This document shows, one piece after another, positions 10,147 to 19,927 of a stretch of 64,000 nt of DNA. Made by a program: the position numbers and the translations under genes. The DNA is from Alphaproteobacteria bacterium LSUCC0684 (lineage in GTDB: Bacteria > Pseudomonadota > Alphaproteobacteria > Puniceispirillales > UBA1172): contig CP166130.1 of the NCBI GenBank assembly GCA_041228335.1, positions 496,001-560,000 on the forward strand, given 5' to 3'. The notes under the pieces were generated by a model. That model was given only the letters and a program-made list of their open reading frames with translations. It did no database searches and was not told the DNA's origin. Each line of letters begins with the position of its first letter. Position 1 is the stretch's first letter.

Positions 10147-10494
10147 GAAAATCTGACCGATATCGTAGATGATTTTGGCAATATCGCCTTCCAGCGGGAA
10201 GGACAACACGCCCATGACGCTATACCCCATCATCAGCGGCAGCACATAAAACCGGAACATGAACACAAACCAGGCTACATAGAGCGGCACCACCCGGTCA
10301 ATGAGGAAGGCGGGGGTGATCGGCCGGGCCAGACGGATGATCGGGTTCGTCGCCAGCACGAACATGCGCATGAAGAAGAAGCTGGAGTTTTCAGCAAGAA
10401 AGATCGACATGCCGAAACGGCCTATCAGTGTCCACATCACGGCGCCAAGCGCGTAATCCATGAGCATCAGCCATAAAGGAAATACGCTGTCCAT
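10141..10494 (-). CDS. Small multi-pass membrane protein, YggT-like
   Basis: The 117-residue hydrophobic protein has about three transmembrane segments (near 5-30, 35-50 and 65-95). The segment NPIIRLARPITPAFLIDRVVPLYVAW recalls YggT-family proteins, whose members carry a conserved proline after a 'P(I/L)R' stretch. I set the start at ATG 10494, preceded by the purine-rich GGGGGGAG. The function of this family is poorly known. The gene converges on the neighbour at 10138 and lies beyond the terminator of the symporter operon, so it is a separate transcription unit. Confidence 0.6.
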   Translation of the reverse strand: MDSVFPLWLMLMDYALGAVMWTLIGRFGMSIFLAENSSFFFMRMFVLATNPIIRLARPITPAFLIDRVVPLYVAWFVFMFRFYVLPLMMGYSVMGVLSFPLEGDIAKIIYDIGQIFR

Positions 10495-10540
10495 CTTCAA
10501 CTCCCCCCGGTAATCCCTCTGATTAATTGATAGCAGGCAA

Positions 10541-10575
10541 TAAAAAACCGGGGCAAGAAGAAATTCCTGCCCCGG
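10541..10575 (-). terminator. Rho-independent terminator of the symporter operon
   Basis: On the minus strand an 8-bp GC-rich stem (CCGGGGCA at 10548-10555 pairing with TGCCCCGG at 10568-10575) closes a 12-nt loop. It is followed directly by six T residues (10547-10542). It lies 23 bp past the symporter stop. Confidence 0.88.
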
Positions 10576-10597
10576 CCAGATTCATGAAATCGATCGC

Positions 10598-12433
10598 TTA
10601 GTGATCGGCGTCCAGAAGAGTCTTGCCACCCGGAACACGGATTTCTTCAACCATCTTCTGGGTTTCGGCATCCGGCTCTTCGGTCATCAGGCTGACAATG
10701 ATCATCAGGATCAGGCTGACCGGCATGCCGATCATCCCGAAGCGCAGACCATCAAGGCCAAGCCAGGGTGTGCCGCCGGCGAACTGCACATAATAGAGAT
10801 ATGCAGCACCAGCACCAAAGCCGCCAATCATCCCGGCCAGCGCACCGGCACGGTTGGCCCGCTTCCACCAGACACCGAGGACCAGCGGGAAGAACAGACC
10901 GGAATTGGCAAAGCAGAACGCCCAGGCCACCGCACCGAGGATACCTGTCAGCTTCATGGAAGCCACAAAGGCACCGGCGGCACCAACCACCAGCAGCAGC
11001 GCACGGGCCACCAGCAGGCGAGTCTTGGTTTCCGCCTTCGGATCAATGATCTTGTAGTAGAGATCATGCGAAAGGGCGTTGGCGATAGCCAGAAGCAGAC
11101 CATCCGCCGTGGACATGGCTGCGGCCAGACCACCTGCGGCAACAAGCCCGGAGATCACGTAAGGCAGACCTGCCATTTCAGGCGTGGCCAGCACCACGAT
11201 ATCACCTTTCATGAAGAATTCATTGATCTGGATCAGGCCATCGCCATTGCCGTCAATGATCTTCAGGAAGCCGACGCTGCTCCATTTCTGGATCCACTCA
11301 AGATTAGAGACTTCCGCCACCGATTTGCCGATGATGCTGGTTGCAACAGTCGGGTCCAGCAGCGACAGTTTGGTGAAGGTCGCAAGCGCAGGTGCCGTCA
11401 GGTAAAGAAGGCAGATGAAGAGAAGCGACCAGCCCACGGACTGACGTGCAGCCCGGACTGAAGCTGTCGTGAAGTAACGCATCAGCACGTGAGGCAGTGA
11501 CGCCGTTCCCGCCATCATGCAGAGCACGAGGGTGAAGAACTTCCATTTGGCCATCGGTGTTGCTGCGGCATCGTTGATCCCGACCTTCAGTGCTGCAAGT
11601 CCGCCAGCCTGAGCCTGGGCATCAGCTGTTGGCAGCAGGGTCTTGACGCTGTGCAGGGCTTCGAGTTCCTGCACCCGGTTGACCGCATCAAACTGGGCCA
11701 GATGCGGAATGAGACCATAGCCAAGCTTGTTGGACATCCAGAACACCGGAATGACATAGGCGATGATCAGCACGATATACTGGGCCACCTGAGTCCATGT
11801 CACGGCGCGCATACCGCCAAGCATGGAACAGAACAGGATCCCGGCAAGACCGATCCATACCCCGAGTTCAAATGGAATCTGGAGCGCACGGGATGCGACG
11901 ATCCCGGTGCCGGTGATCTGTGCCGTCACATAGGTGAAGGAAGCCACCACCAGAATGATCACGGCGAAGAGACGGGCAAGGTTGCCGCCATAACGTGTAC
12001 CGATAAAGTCCGGCACGGTGTAACAGCCGAACTTGCGCAGGAATGGCGCGATGAGCGAGGCCACCAGCACGTAACCGCCGGTCCAGCCCACCAGGAATGC
12101 CATATAGGGATAGCCATTAAGATAGATCCCGCCGGCCATCGCGATGAACGACGCACCGGACATCCAGTCCGCCGCTGTTGCCATCCCGTTGAATACGGCA
12201 GGGACTTCACGTCCGGCCACATAATACTGGCTTGATTCCATCGTCCGCGACAAGACGCCGATAAAGGCGTAGATGACCACGGTGAAGGCAACGAAAAGCC
12301 AGCCGATTACTGTATTGGAGACACCGGCGACTTCAAGGATCGCCATCAGGATTACGAAGCCGAGAAATCCAAGGGTATACAACCCGTAGACTCGGCCAAG
12401 GTTTTGGATAAAACCACCATCGAGTTTCAGCAT
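10598..12433 (-). CDS. Sodium:solute symporter, VC_2705/ActP-like, large subunit
   Basis: The 611-residue SSS-family transporter has about 13 hydrophobic segments. Typical family stretches include ATAADWMSGASFIAMAG (about 86-100) and AALSTADGLLLAIANALSHD-like sequence near 435-455. Together with the preceding small DUF4212 protein it matches the VC_2705 subgroup, which clusters with ActP-type acetate permeases. The substrate is probably a short-chain carboxylate, but that is inference. A hydrophilic loop at 394-405 carries a full EF-hand-like calcium-binding pattern (D-x-N-x-D-G-x-I-x-x-x-E). The gene starts 10 bp after the DUF4212 stop and ends at a strong terminator. Confidence 0.92.
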   Translation of the reverse strand: MLKLDGGFIQNLGRVYGLYTLGFLGFVILMAILEVAGVSNTVIGWLFVAFTVVIYAFIGVLSRTMESSQYYVAGREVPAVFNGMATAADWMSGASFIAMAGGIYLNGYPYMAFLVGWTGGYVLVASLIAPFLRKFGCYTVPDFIGTRYGGNLARLFAVIILVVASFTYVTAQITGTGIVASRALQIPFELGVWIGLAGILFCSMLGGMRAVTWTQVAQYIVLIIAYVIPVFWMSNKLGYGLIPHLAQFDAVNRVQELEALHSVKTLLPTADAQAQAGGLAALKVGINDAAATPMAKWKFFTLVLCMMAGTASLPHVLMRYFTTASVRAARQSVGWSLLFICLLYLTAPALATFTKLSLLDPTVATSIIGKSVAEVSNLEWIQKWSSVGFLKIIDGNGDGLIQINEFFMKGDIVVLATPEMAGLPYVISGLVAAGGLAAAMSTADGLLLAIANALSHDLYYKIIDPKAETKTRLLVARALLLVVGAAGAFVASMKLTGILGAVAWAFCFANSGLFFPLVLGVWWKRANRAGALAGMIGGFGAGAAYLYYVQFAGGTPWLGLDGLRFGMIGMPVSLILMIIVSLMTEEPDAETQKMVEEIRVPGGKTLLDADH

Positions 12434-12443
12434 TGTTTCCCCC

Positions 12444-12695
12444 TTATTCGGCTACGCCATGTTCGGCGTCGATCTTGTCCTGCTGGCGTGCAAACCAGAA
12501 GACGAGAATAGCAAAGGCAACCTGTGCACCCTGGCCAGCCATGAAATATCCACCGGGGAAGCCGGCGGTATTCAGTGCGTCAGCCCAGAGATGGATTTCA
12601 AACGAAAAGAAATACCAGATGATTAGAGTGATCACGGTCAGCAGCTTTGTTTTCTGCCAGTGGAGTTCGCGATCACTTGAGGATGATTTACTCAT
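12444..12695 (-). CDS. DUF4212 small subunit of the sodium:solute symporter
   Basis: The 83-residue protein has two transmembrane segments (about 18-35 and 55-75) and the family-typical RELHWQKTKLLT and HLWADALNTAGFPGGYFMAGQGA stretches. DUF4212 proteins (TIGR03647) nearly always precede a VC_2705-type symporter and are thought to be a partner subunit. The start is set at MSKSSSS (12695). It is the first gene of a two-gene operon. Confidence 0.92.
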   Translation of the reverse strand: MSKSSSSDRELHWQKTKLLTVITLIIWYFFSFEIHLWADALNTAGFPGGYFMAGQGAQVAFAILVFWFARQQDKIDAEHGVAE

Positions 12696-12761
12696 TGTCC
12701 TCCCCCATGTTAACACGCCCGTGAGGGCACCAACACATAAACCGAGGGGAAGACTAGCATG

Positions 12762-12806
12762 ATCTCTCCCCCAAGAGATTATGTAGACGAATTCTGCTAT
12801 TGCAGA
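12762..12806. promoter_or_regulatory. Two small dyads upstream of the symporter operon
   Basis: ATCTCT-N6-AGAGAT (12762-12779) and TCTGC-N4-GCAGA (12793-12806) lie in the 180-bp gap between the symporter operon and the divergent gene. They could be operators or chance. No confident -35/-10 pair was found here. Confidence 0.25.
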
Positions 12807-12875
12807 TCAGATAAATATCTTACACATATGAAGGAATAGCAAGAAAAATGCGTAAAACCGGCCCCGGGGGACAAG

Positions 12876-13496
12876 TTGGCTTTTGAACTTTTCAGGAAAA
12901 TTCAACGATATCTGGGATTGACGCCGCCGGCGCCGCTCCGGTCGCTGGACGAATTGGTCGCCTATACCGAAAAGCAGGCGGCGTTTGTCTCCCAGGTTTC
13001 GCTCTATACCTATATCAAAACCCGGGCCGGGACGCAGTATCCGAAACTTTTTGAAAATGAAACCTATCTTGTCTCCATGAAAATGGCCCGCTGGCATATT
13101 TTCGGGGCGGCGGTGGCTGACCTTGCCATTTTCTATGGCGGGCTGATGGTCAGCCGCGGGGAGGCCAGCCCGGAAGAGGCAAAAAAACTTGCTGAACGGA
13201 TCATTGTCGGGATACTTTCGGGCTATGAGCAGGATGACATCGCGCCGGAGGAGTTCGATGCCATGATTGCCCGCGGCAAGGCCCGTTCCGGCGTCGCCGC
13301 CTGGATCGACATGGCGGAAGGGGCCAATGCGTTCCAGTCAAGCGCTGATGCCCTGATCCGCTGGGCGCCGATTGCCGATGAGCTCAAGGCGCAGGATGAA
13401 GAGATCGTTCGCAACTCCATCCATATGCGATGGATCGGCATTCGCCGGGAAATCAAGGAGATTCTTGTTCCCGAAGCCATCCTGACTGGTCTATAA
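12876..13496 (+). CDS. Conserved alphaproteobacterial protein of unknown function
   Basis: The 206-residue, mostly helical, soluble protein starts [15 protein letters not shown] from a TTG codon. The first in-frame ATG is about 68 codons in and would remove the conserved-looking [19 protein letters not shown] stretch. A GGGGGA tract 4-9 nt upstream may serve as Shine-Dalgarno sequence. No signal peptide or membrane segment is seen. I recall similar proteins in Rhodospirillales, sometimes labelled 'esterase', but no GxSxG motif is present to support that. It lies 40 bp before ettA on the same strand and could be co-transcribed. Confidence 0.75.
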   Translation: MAFELFRKIQRYLGLTPPAPLRSLDELVAYTEKQAAFVSQVSLYTYIKTRAGTQYPKLFENETYLVSMKMARWHIFGAAVADLAIFYGGLMVSRGEASPEEAKKLAERIIVGILSGYEQDDIAPEEFDAMIARGKARSGVAAWIDMAEGANAFQSSADALIRWAPIADELKAQDEEIVRNSIHMRWIGIRREIKEILVPEAILTGL

Positions 13497-13536
13497 CCTA
13501 AAGGCAGTTTTCAGTTTTCCCGGAGGAAATATTTCC

Positions 13537-15216
13537 ATGGCCAATCCCCAATATGTCTACACCATGAGCCGCCTGAGCAAGACCTGGCCCGGGGGCAAGG
13601 AAGTGCTGAAGGACATTTCCCTGTCTTTTCTGCCCGGGGCAAAGATCGGGGTGCTCGGGATCAACGGGGCGGGGAAATCCACCCTGCTCAGGATCATGGC
13701 CGGGGTTGAGACGGAATATCAGGGTGAAGCCTGGGCCGCGGACGGGATCAAGATCGGCTATCTGCCGCAGGAGCCGGAGCTGGACAAGGAGCTCAATGTG
13801 CTTGAAAACGTCATGCTCGGCATGGGCGAGGCAAAGCAGCTGGTGGACCGGTTTAACGAGATCAGCGCCCGTTTCGGCGAAGAGATGAGCGATGATGAAA
13901 TGAACGCGCTCATCATGGAGCAGGGTGAGCTTCAGGAAAAGATCGATGCCGCCGATGCCTGGGACCTCGAGCGCAAGGCGTCGATTGCCATGGATGCCCT
14001 GCGGCTGCCGCCATCGGACTGGGGGGTGGAAAACCTCTCCGGCGGGGAGAAGAGGCGTGTTGCCCTCTGCCAGCTTCTGCTGAGCGCGCCGGAAATCCTG
14101 CTGCTCGACGAGCCGACAAACCACCTCGATGCCGAGAGTGTCGCCTGGCTGCAGCGTTTCCTCCATGATTTTCCCGGCACCGTGGTCACCATCACCCATG
14201 ACCGGTATTTTCTCGATGAGGTGGCAGGCTGGATTCTCGAACTTGATCGCGGCCATGGCATCCCGTATCAGGGCAATTATTCAGGCTGGCTTGAGCAGAA
14301 ACAGAAACGGCTCGAACAGGAAGGCCGTACCGAAGAGGCACGCAACCGGGTTCTGGCCCGGGAGCTCGAATGGGTGCGTTCGGCACCGCGGGCGCGGCAG
14401 GCCAAATCCAAGGCACGTCTGCAGGCCTATGAACAGCTTCTTGAACAGCAGCATGAAGCCCATGGCGAGGCGGCACGTATCCATATTCCGCCCGGGCCAA
14501 GGCTTGGCAATGTCGTGATCGAGGCCAGCGGCCTCAACAAGGCATTCGGGGAGAAACTGCTGATCGACAACCTCGATTTCCGCCTGCCGCCCGGGGGGAT
14601 TGTCGGGGTGGTCGGCCCGAACGGGGCCGGCAAGACAACGCTCTTCCGGATGCTCACCGGGCAGGACAAACCGGATGCGGGCGAGCTGCGTGTCGGGGAA
14701 ACCGTCAAGATGGCGTATGTGGACCAGTCCCGGGACGCGCTCGACGGCAGCAAGACGGTCTGGGAAGTCATTTCAGATGGCCATGACGAGATCGAACTGG
14801 GCAAGCGCGTGGTGGCCTCAAGGGCATATGTCGGGCAATTCAATTTCCGGGGCAGCGATCAGCAGAAACGTGTCGGGCAGCTTTCCGGCGGTGAGCGAAA
14901 CCGGGTTCATCTCGCAAGGATGCTCAAATCCGGCTGCAATCTGCTGCTTCTTGACGAGCCGACCAATGATCTTGACGTCGATACGCTTAGGGCGCTTGAA
15001 GAAGCGTTGCTTGAATTCGGCGGATGCGCGGTGGTGATCACCCACGATCGCTGGTTCCTTGACCGGATCGCGACGCATATTCTGGCTTTTGAGGGCAACA
15101 GCCATGTCGAATGGTTTGAGGGCAACTGGCAATCCTATGAGGAAGATCGGCGTCGCCGCCTCGGGGCCAGCGCGGATCAACCCACCCGGATCAAGTACAA
15201 GCCGATCAGCAGATAA
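13537..15216 (+). CDS. ettA: Energy-dependent translational throttle protein EttA (ABC-F ATPase)
   Basis: The 559-residue protein carries two ABC ATPase domains and no membrane part. Walker A motifs are GINGAGKST (41-49) and GPNGAGKTT (360-368). Signatures are LSGGE (167-171) and a second LSGGE near 448. Walker B motifs are [12 protein letters not shown] and [12 protein letters not shown]. The inter-domain linker contains [15 protein letters not shown], the EttA-like P-site-binding signature, and the sequence near 95-140 is the EttA arm. EttA gates the first peptide bond on ribosomes according to ADP/ATP ratio. CGGAGGAA precedes the ATG. It converges on mlaC with a 3-bp gap. Confidence 0.95.
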   Translation: MANPQYVYTMSRLSKTWPGGKEVLKDISLSFLPGAKIGVLGINGAGKSTLLRIMAGVETEYQGEAWAADGIKIGYLPQEPELDKELNVLENVMLGMGEAKQLVDRFNEISARFGEEMSDDEMNALIMEQGELQEKIDAADAWDLERKASIAMDALRLPPSDWGVENLSGGEKRRVALCQLLLSAPEILLLDEPTNHLDAESVAWLQRFLHDFPGTVVTITHDRYFLDEVAGWILELDRGHGIPYQGNYSGWLEQKQKRLEQEGRTEEARNRVLARELEWVRSAPRARQAKSKARLQAYEQLLEQQHEAHGEAARIHIPPGPRLGNVVIEASGLNKAFGEKLLIDNLDFRLPPGGIVGVVGPNGAGKTTLFRMLTGQDKPDAGELRVGETVKMAYVDQSRDALDGSKTVWEVISDGHDEIELGKRVVASRAYVGQFNFRGSDQQKRVGQLSGGERNRVHLARMLKSGCNLLLLDEPTNDLDVDTLRALEEALLEFGGCAVVITHDRWFLDRIATHILAFEGNSHVEWFEGNWQSYEEDRRRRLGASADQPTRIKYKPISR

Positions 15217-15219
15217 GAT

Positions 15220-15885
15220 CTAGTTCGGGGTTGAAGCGGCGGCGGCCCTGATCTCCATGGCCTGGGTGTTGAGGCTGTCGATCAAGGCCTGAAATGCCCC
15301 GCCATTGCTGTTGATGATGGCGGTATTTTCCTGCTGCTGGGTGATCAGCATGGAGATATTTTCAACTTCGATGTCAATGATGCGCGGCGGCTGATCCGGC
15401 CGTGTCCGGATGCGCCAGGAGACGTTCGTATTGGGAAGTTCACCGGTTTTGTCGCGGATCTCCCCGTGAACAACAACGAGTTTGCTGCCCTTTTCTGTCG
15501 CGCCCCTGGATGCGTATTCAAGAGAGTTGAAATAGTCGAACTGGGTTTCGGCGAGAGACAGAAGAATTTCACGAAATGCCTTGAGATAGGCTGTTTTTTC
15601 CGCATCGGTCGCGCTGCGCCAGGCATTGCCCGCGGCAAAACGGGCGATGATGTCATAATCAAAATAGGTGTCGATGATGCGTTCGGTTTCCATCCGGACT
15701 TTCGCCGGGGTCGGGTCCGATCCCACCACCGTCATGATATCGCCGACCAGCGCATCGACCAGTTCCACGCTTTTTTCCAGCCTGGAATCGGCGCTGGCCA
15801 TGGCAGAGAAAGAGAGGGCGGTGGCCACCAGCAGGATCACCCGGCCAAATCGAAAAAGACTGGTTGCTGGAAACGACTCTGTCAT
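15220..15885 (-). CDS. mlaC: Periplasmic phospholipid-binding protein MlaC (Ttg2D family)
   Basis: The 221-residue protein has an N-terminal signal peptide (hydrophobic 13-30, AMASA cleavage region). The mature part is an MlaC/Ttg2 domain, including AAGNAWRSATDAEKTAYLKAF and VVHGEIRDKTGELPNTNVSW. MlaC carries phospholipids between the outer-membrane MlaA complex and the inner-membrane transporter. Its start overlaps the mlaA stop by 4 bp (ATGA), so the two are translationally coupled. The inner-membrane mlaFED genes are not in the window. Confidence 0.9.
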   Translation of the reverse strand: MTESFPATSLFRFGRVILLVATALSFSAMASADSRLEKSVELVDALVGDIMTVVGSDPTPAKVRMETERIIDTYFDYDIIARFAAGNAWRSATDAEKTAYLKAFREILLSLAETQFDYFNSLEYASRGATEKGSKLVVVHGEIRDKTGELPNTNVSWRIRTRPDQPPRIIDIEVENISMLITQQQENTAIINSNGGAFQALIDSLNTQAMEIRAAAASTPN

Positions 15886-16625
15886 TCTTTCTGATCACTG
15901 AAAAACTGGTCAAATTCGGTATCGGCCGCGCTCGGGGCGGAGGTATCGCCGTCGTTGATCTGGCCTTCCCGGAACTGAAGAAAGATCGAGCGCGTCTTTG
16001 CGTATGGATCAAGGGCGTTGTATTTGACCTCATTGATCTGGTCAAAATTATTGCCCCGGAACGTCACCGCGCCGGCGGGTGCACCGATGAGCTGGACCGT
16101 CTCCAATGCCGGCTCACCAAGCTGGCCGAGCGGGTTGGTCAGGATATCGACGATCAGACCTGTGTGACTCCGCACGGTGCCCGGGCCGAACAGGGGGGCC
16201 ATGATATACGGGCCTTCAGGGGCGCTCCAAAAGGCGAGAGTCTGGCCGAAATCCTCCCGCTCGGGTTCGTCATCTTCGACAAGATCGACAAAGCCGAGGG
16301 TCAGGCTGTTCATGAGGAAATGTATAGTGGCAAGAGCAGCGTTTTCAACCTTGCCCTGCAAGGCGGAGTTCACCGCCGTGCCCGGATAGGATGTCCAGGT
16401 GACGTGGTTGGTCAGGCCGGTGCGCACCGGGGAAGGCAGTTTGCGATACCCTTTTGCCGCAGGTTCAAGCACCAGGTCATCCACCCCCATGTTGAAGGCG
16501 TAGATCTTGCGGTTGGTGGCTTCATAAGGGTCGCGGGAATCGCTCACAAGATTGTCCGGTGTTCCGGCGCAACCAGCCAGAGACAAGGTTAACCCTGCTA
16601 TAAGCGTGAGAAGTATCTGCCGCAC
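15882..16625 (-). CDS. mlaA: Outer-membrane lipoprotein MlaA (VacJ)
   Basis: The 247-residue lipoprotein has a signal peptide ending in the lipobox LSLAGC (lipidated C18). The MlaA domain includes SRDPYEATNRKIYAFNMGVD, LMNSLTLGFVDL and the FGPGTVRSHTGLIVD region. MlaA extracts mislocalised phospholipids from the outer leaflet and passes them to MlaC, encoded next. The start is GTG 16625 because AGGAGG lies 8 nt upstream; further upstream the frame has no such signal. It is divergent from uvrD/pcrA. Confidence 0.92.
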   Translation of the reverse strand: MRQILLTLIAGLTLSLAGCAGTPDNLVSDSRDPYEATNRKIYAFNMGVDDLVLEPAAKGYRKLPSPVRTGLTNHVTWTSYPGTAVNSALQGKVENAALATIHFLMNSLTLGFVDLVEDDEPEREDFGQTLAFWSAPEGPYIMAPLFGPGTVRSHTGLIVDILTNPLGQLGEPALETVQLIGAPAGAVTFRGNNFDQINEVKYNALDPYAKTRSIFLQFREGQINDGDTSAPSAADTEFDQFFSDQKE

Positions 16626-16757
16626 GGCATCGCCCTCCTGATCTGTCGATAGCCTATGCAATCAATGCCGCAAAATCAACTTCAAAGGCAGATTATCTGT
16701 GCTGATTTGCTTCCTCGAGGGCTACCCCAACCCTGCCTGGCGTGCTACATAACATGT

Positions 16758-19037
16758 ATGGTTCAAGATGTTCTTTCGGCAGTCTCCGATGATATATCCC
16801 GCCCCTGGCTTCAGGGGCTCAACCCCGCGCAGCTTGAGGCGATTCAGCATCTTGATGGCCCGCTTCTGGTGCTTTCGGGCGCGGGAACAGGCAAGACACG
16901 CGTCCTGACCTCCCGGCTTGCCCATCTTCTTGCCACGGGTGCTGCCAAGCCCTGGAATATCCTTGCCGTCACCTTCACGAACAAGGCGGCGCGGGAAATG
17001 AAGGAGCGCGTGGCCGCGATGATTGGCCCGGCGGTCGAGCAGGTCTGGTTCGGCACATTCCATGCCCTTGCGGCGCGGATTCTCCGGCGTCATGCGGAAT
17101 GCGTCGGGCTGAAATCAAATTTCACCATCCTTGATACCGATGACCAGCTTCGCCTGATCAAGCAACTGCTGGAGGCGGCCGGGCTTGACCCGAAGCGATT
17201 CCCGCCGCGGATGCTGCTGGCCACGATCAGCCGCTGGAAGGACAAGGGGCTGACGCCGGATAAAGTCAGCCCGGCGGAAGAAATCGAGCTTGGCGAAGGG
17301 ACGGGGATTGATCTCTATCGCCAGTGCCAGCGCCGACTTCTGGAGCTCAATGCCTGTGATTTTGGTGATCTGCTGCTTCATAATCTGACGGTTTTCAATG
17401 AAAACCCGGATATTCTGGCGGAATATCACGGCCGTATCACGCATCTGATGGTCGATGAGTATCAGGATACCAATCTTGCCCAGTATCTGTGGATCCGGCT
17501 TCTGGCGCAGAAAAACCGCAATATCTGCTGCGTCGGTGATGATGATCAGTCGATTTACGGCTGGCGCGGGGCCGAAATCGGCAACATGCTCAAATTCGGG
17601 GAGGTCTACCCGGAAGCGGTGACGATCCGGCTTGAGCAGAATTACCGATCCACCGGGCATATTCTCGAAGCGGCTTCTGCCCTCATCGCCAATAACGAGA
17701 CCCGGCTTGGCAAATCTCTATATACCAGCATCGAGAAAGGCGAGCCGATCGATGTATCGGGGTACTGGGACGGCATGAGCGAAGCCCGCGGTGTGGCCGA
17801 TACGATCGAAAGCCTCATCCGGAAGGGTGAGGCCGGCTATGATGAAATGGCTGTCCTTGTCCGGGCCGGATTCCAGACACGGGAATTCGAGGAACGGTTC
17901 ATCCAGATCGGCCTGCCGTATCGCGTTGTCGGCGCGAAATTCTATGAACGGCAGGAAATCCGTGATGCGGTCGCGTATCTGCGGGTGATTGCGCAGCCCG
18001 CGGATGACCTGGCCTTTGAGCGTATCATCAACACGCCCCGGCGCGGCATCGGCGCCGCCACGATCCAGACCATTCACCAACTTGCCCGCAGCCGGCAGAT
18101 GCCGATGCTGGCGGCGGCGGAAATGCTGCTCGGCACCGATGAGCTCAAGGCGGCGGCGCGGCGCAACCTTGCCCTGATCGTCAACATGTTCGCGCATTGG
18201 AGAAAGGATACCGAAACCCTGCCGCATACCGAGCTTGCGATGAAGGTGCTGGACGAGTCCGGCTATACGGCCATGTGGCAGGCCCAGAAAACCCCCGAAG
18301 CCGAAGGCAGACTCGAAAACCTGAAGGAACTTGTCTCAGCCATGGAGAGTTTTGACAGTCTCGGCGGGTTTCTTGAACATATCTCGCTGGTCATGGATGG
18401 CGAGAATACCGGTGCCGAAGGCGAGGTCACGCTGATGACACTCCACGCCGCCAAAGGGCTCGAGTTCGATGTTGTCTTCCTGCCCGGGTGGGAGGAGGGT
18501 ATCTTTCCTTCCCAGCGCACCCTCGACGAGAAAGGTGGTGCGGGCCTTGAGGAAGAACGTCGCCTTGCCTATGTCGGCATCACCCGGGCGCGGCGCCGGC
18601 TGCATATTTCCTATGCGTCCTCAAGACGTGTGCACGGGCTCTGGCAAAGCGCTGTTCCATCTCGGTTTATGGCCGAACTCCCCGGAGAAAATATCCGCGA
18701 GGAGACCGAACAGGGCATGATCCCGGCAACGGGGGCGGCGATCAATACCGATTTTTCACAACTGACGCCGACAGCGGCATCGGGATACGGGCCCGGATGG
18801 GCGCGGCTCAAGGAACGCCAGCGCAACGGCCTTGCCCCGGCGCGGGCTCCGGCGGAACACAGCCCCGGTCTTGTGGGCGCATCTGCCTTTCAGCCTGGTG
18901 ACCGCGTCTTTCATCAGAAATTCGGCAATGGCGATGTCATGTCGGTGGATGGCGACAAGCTCAGCATCGCTTTTGACAAGGCGGGAGATAAAAAGGTGGT
19001 GGCAGGATTTGTCACCCTGGTCCGGAAGGGGGGCTGA
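16758..19037 (+). CDS. uvrD: DNA helicase II, UvrD/PcrA type
   Basis: This SF1A 3'-5' helicase acts in excision and mismatch repair. All motifs are present: I GAGTGKT (41-47), II VDEYQDTN, III GDDDQSIYGWRGA, IV LEQNYRST, V TLHAAKGLEFDVVFLPGWEEG and VI EERRLAYVGITRARRRL. The C-terminus has the Tudor-like domain of UvrD/PcrA (GDRVFHQKFGNGDV onward), which binds RNA polymerase in relatives. ATG 16758 (759 aa) starts where family similarity begins; the upstream extension looks random. Its TGA stop shares a base with the prmA ATG. Confidence 0.95.
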   Translation: MVQDVLSAVSDDISRPWLQGLNPAQLEAIQHLDGPLLVLSGAGTGKTRVLTSRLAHLLATGAAKPWNILAVTFTNKAAREMKERVAAMIGPAVEQVWFGTFHALAARILRRHAECVGLKSNFTILDTDDQLRLIKQLLEAAGLDPKRFPPRMLLATISRWKDKGLTPDKVSPAEEIELGEGTGIDLYRQCQRRLLELNACDFGDLLLHNLTVFNENPDILAEYHGRITHLMVDEYQDTNLAQYLWIRLLAQKNRNICCVGDDDQSIYGWRGAEIGNMLKFGEVYPEAVTIRLEQNYRSTGHILEAASALIANNETRLGKSLYTSIEKGEPIDVSGYWDGMSEARGVADTIESLIRKGEAGYDEMAVLVRAGFQTREFEERFIQIGLPYRVVGAKFYERQEIRDAVAYLRVIAQPADDLAFERIINTPRRGIGAATIQTIHQLARSRQMPMLAAAEMLLGTDELKAAARRNLALIVNMFAHWRKDTETLPHTELAMKVLDESGYTAMWQAQKTPEAEGRLENLKELVSAMESFDSLGGFLEHISLVMDGENTGAEGEVTLMTLHAAKGLEFDVVFLPGWEEGIFPSQRTLDEKGGAGLEEERRLAYVGITRARRRLHISYASSRRVHGLWQSAVPSRFMAELPGENIREETEQGMIPATGAAINTDFSQLTPTAASGYGPGWARLKERQRNGLAPARAPAEHSPGLVGASAFQPGDRVFHQKFGNGDVMSVDGDKLSIAFDKAGDKKVVAGFVTLVRKGG

Positions 19038-19927
19038 TGTCGGCGTTGTGGCAGATCAGCTTTACGGTGTCGGATCAGGCCGATGCTTTTGCCGAAATGG
19101 TCGAGGCCGCGGCAGAAACCGAAGCCGTGACCCTTCATCGTGCCCGCGACGAAGACCCCTGGATGATTTGCATCATCTCTACCGAAGCACCGGAAAGAGA
19201 GAGAGTTCAAGCAGCGCTTGACGCCGCCGCCGCCATCACGGGGCAGGCTGCCAGCGCCCTTGAAATTGCCCGACTGCCGGCAAGAGACTGGCTGAGCGAG
19301 AATCGCAAATCCTTCCCGCCGCTCGATATCGGCTGCTTCTGGATTTATGGCAGTCACATAACAGTGCCGGTGCCGGATGGAAAGATCGGGATCTGTCTTG
19401 ATGCCGGTCAGGCGTTTGGCTCCGGCACCCATGGAACCACCCATGGCTGTATCACCATGCTGGAAAAGCATCTGCCCGCGGGCAATGCCCCGCGCATCGC
19501 CGATATCGGCTGCGGCAGCGGGATTCTGGCCGTGGCCGCCGCCAAGCTCCGCCCCGGGGCAACGGTCATTGCGGTGGATAATGACCCGGTTGCGGTGAAG
19601 GTCGCAGCCCAGAACGCGCGGGATAACGCGGTGGATGGCGTAATCACGGCAGGTGTCTCCGATGGCTACAGGGATGATCTGGTGCAGGGGGCAGGCCCTT
19701 ATGATATGATCCTGGCCAATATCCTGCCGGGCCCGCTTGTCGAGATGGCCGCTGATGCGGCGGCATGCCTTGCCGCGGATGGCGTGCTGATCCTCTCTGG
19801 ATTGCTCGAAGATCAGGCAGAAGAGGTTATCAAGGCACATGCCGGGCATGGGCTTGAGCTCAAAGATGAGGTGATCTTTCACGGCTGGTCCGCGCTGGTG
19901 ATGGAACACGGAAGAAATGCAAGATGA
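19037..19927 (+). CDS. prmA: Ribosomal protein L11 methyltransferase
   Basis: The 296-residue class I SAM-dependent methyltransferase has motif I ADIGCGSGILAVAAAKL (about 154-170) and the post-I acidic end in IAVDNDPVAV. The catalytic-site segment is LANILPGPLVEMA. FGSGTHGTTHGCI is a PrmA hallmark. PrmA trimethylates ribosomal protein L11. The N-terminal part (1-120) is the substrate-recognition domain and is less conserved. It is coupled to uvrD by a 1-bp overlap and to pepP by 4 bp. Confidence 0.93.
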   Translation: MSALWQISFTVSDQADAFAEMVEAAAETEAVTLHRARDEDPWMICIISTEAPERERVQAALDAAAAITGQAASALEIARLPARDWLSENRKSFPPLDIGCFWIYGSHITVPVPDGKIGICLDAGQAFGSGTHGTTHGCITMLEKHLPAGNAPRIADIGCGSGILAVAAAKLRPGATVIAVDNDPVAVKVAAQNARDNAVDGVITAGVSDGYRDDLVQGAGPYDMILANILPGPLVEMAADAAACLAADGVLILSGLLEDQAEEVIKAHAGHGLELKDEVIFHGWSALVMEHGRNAR

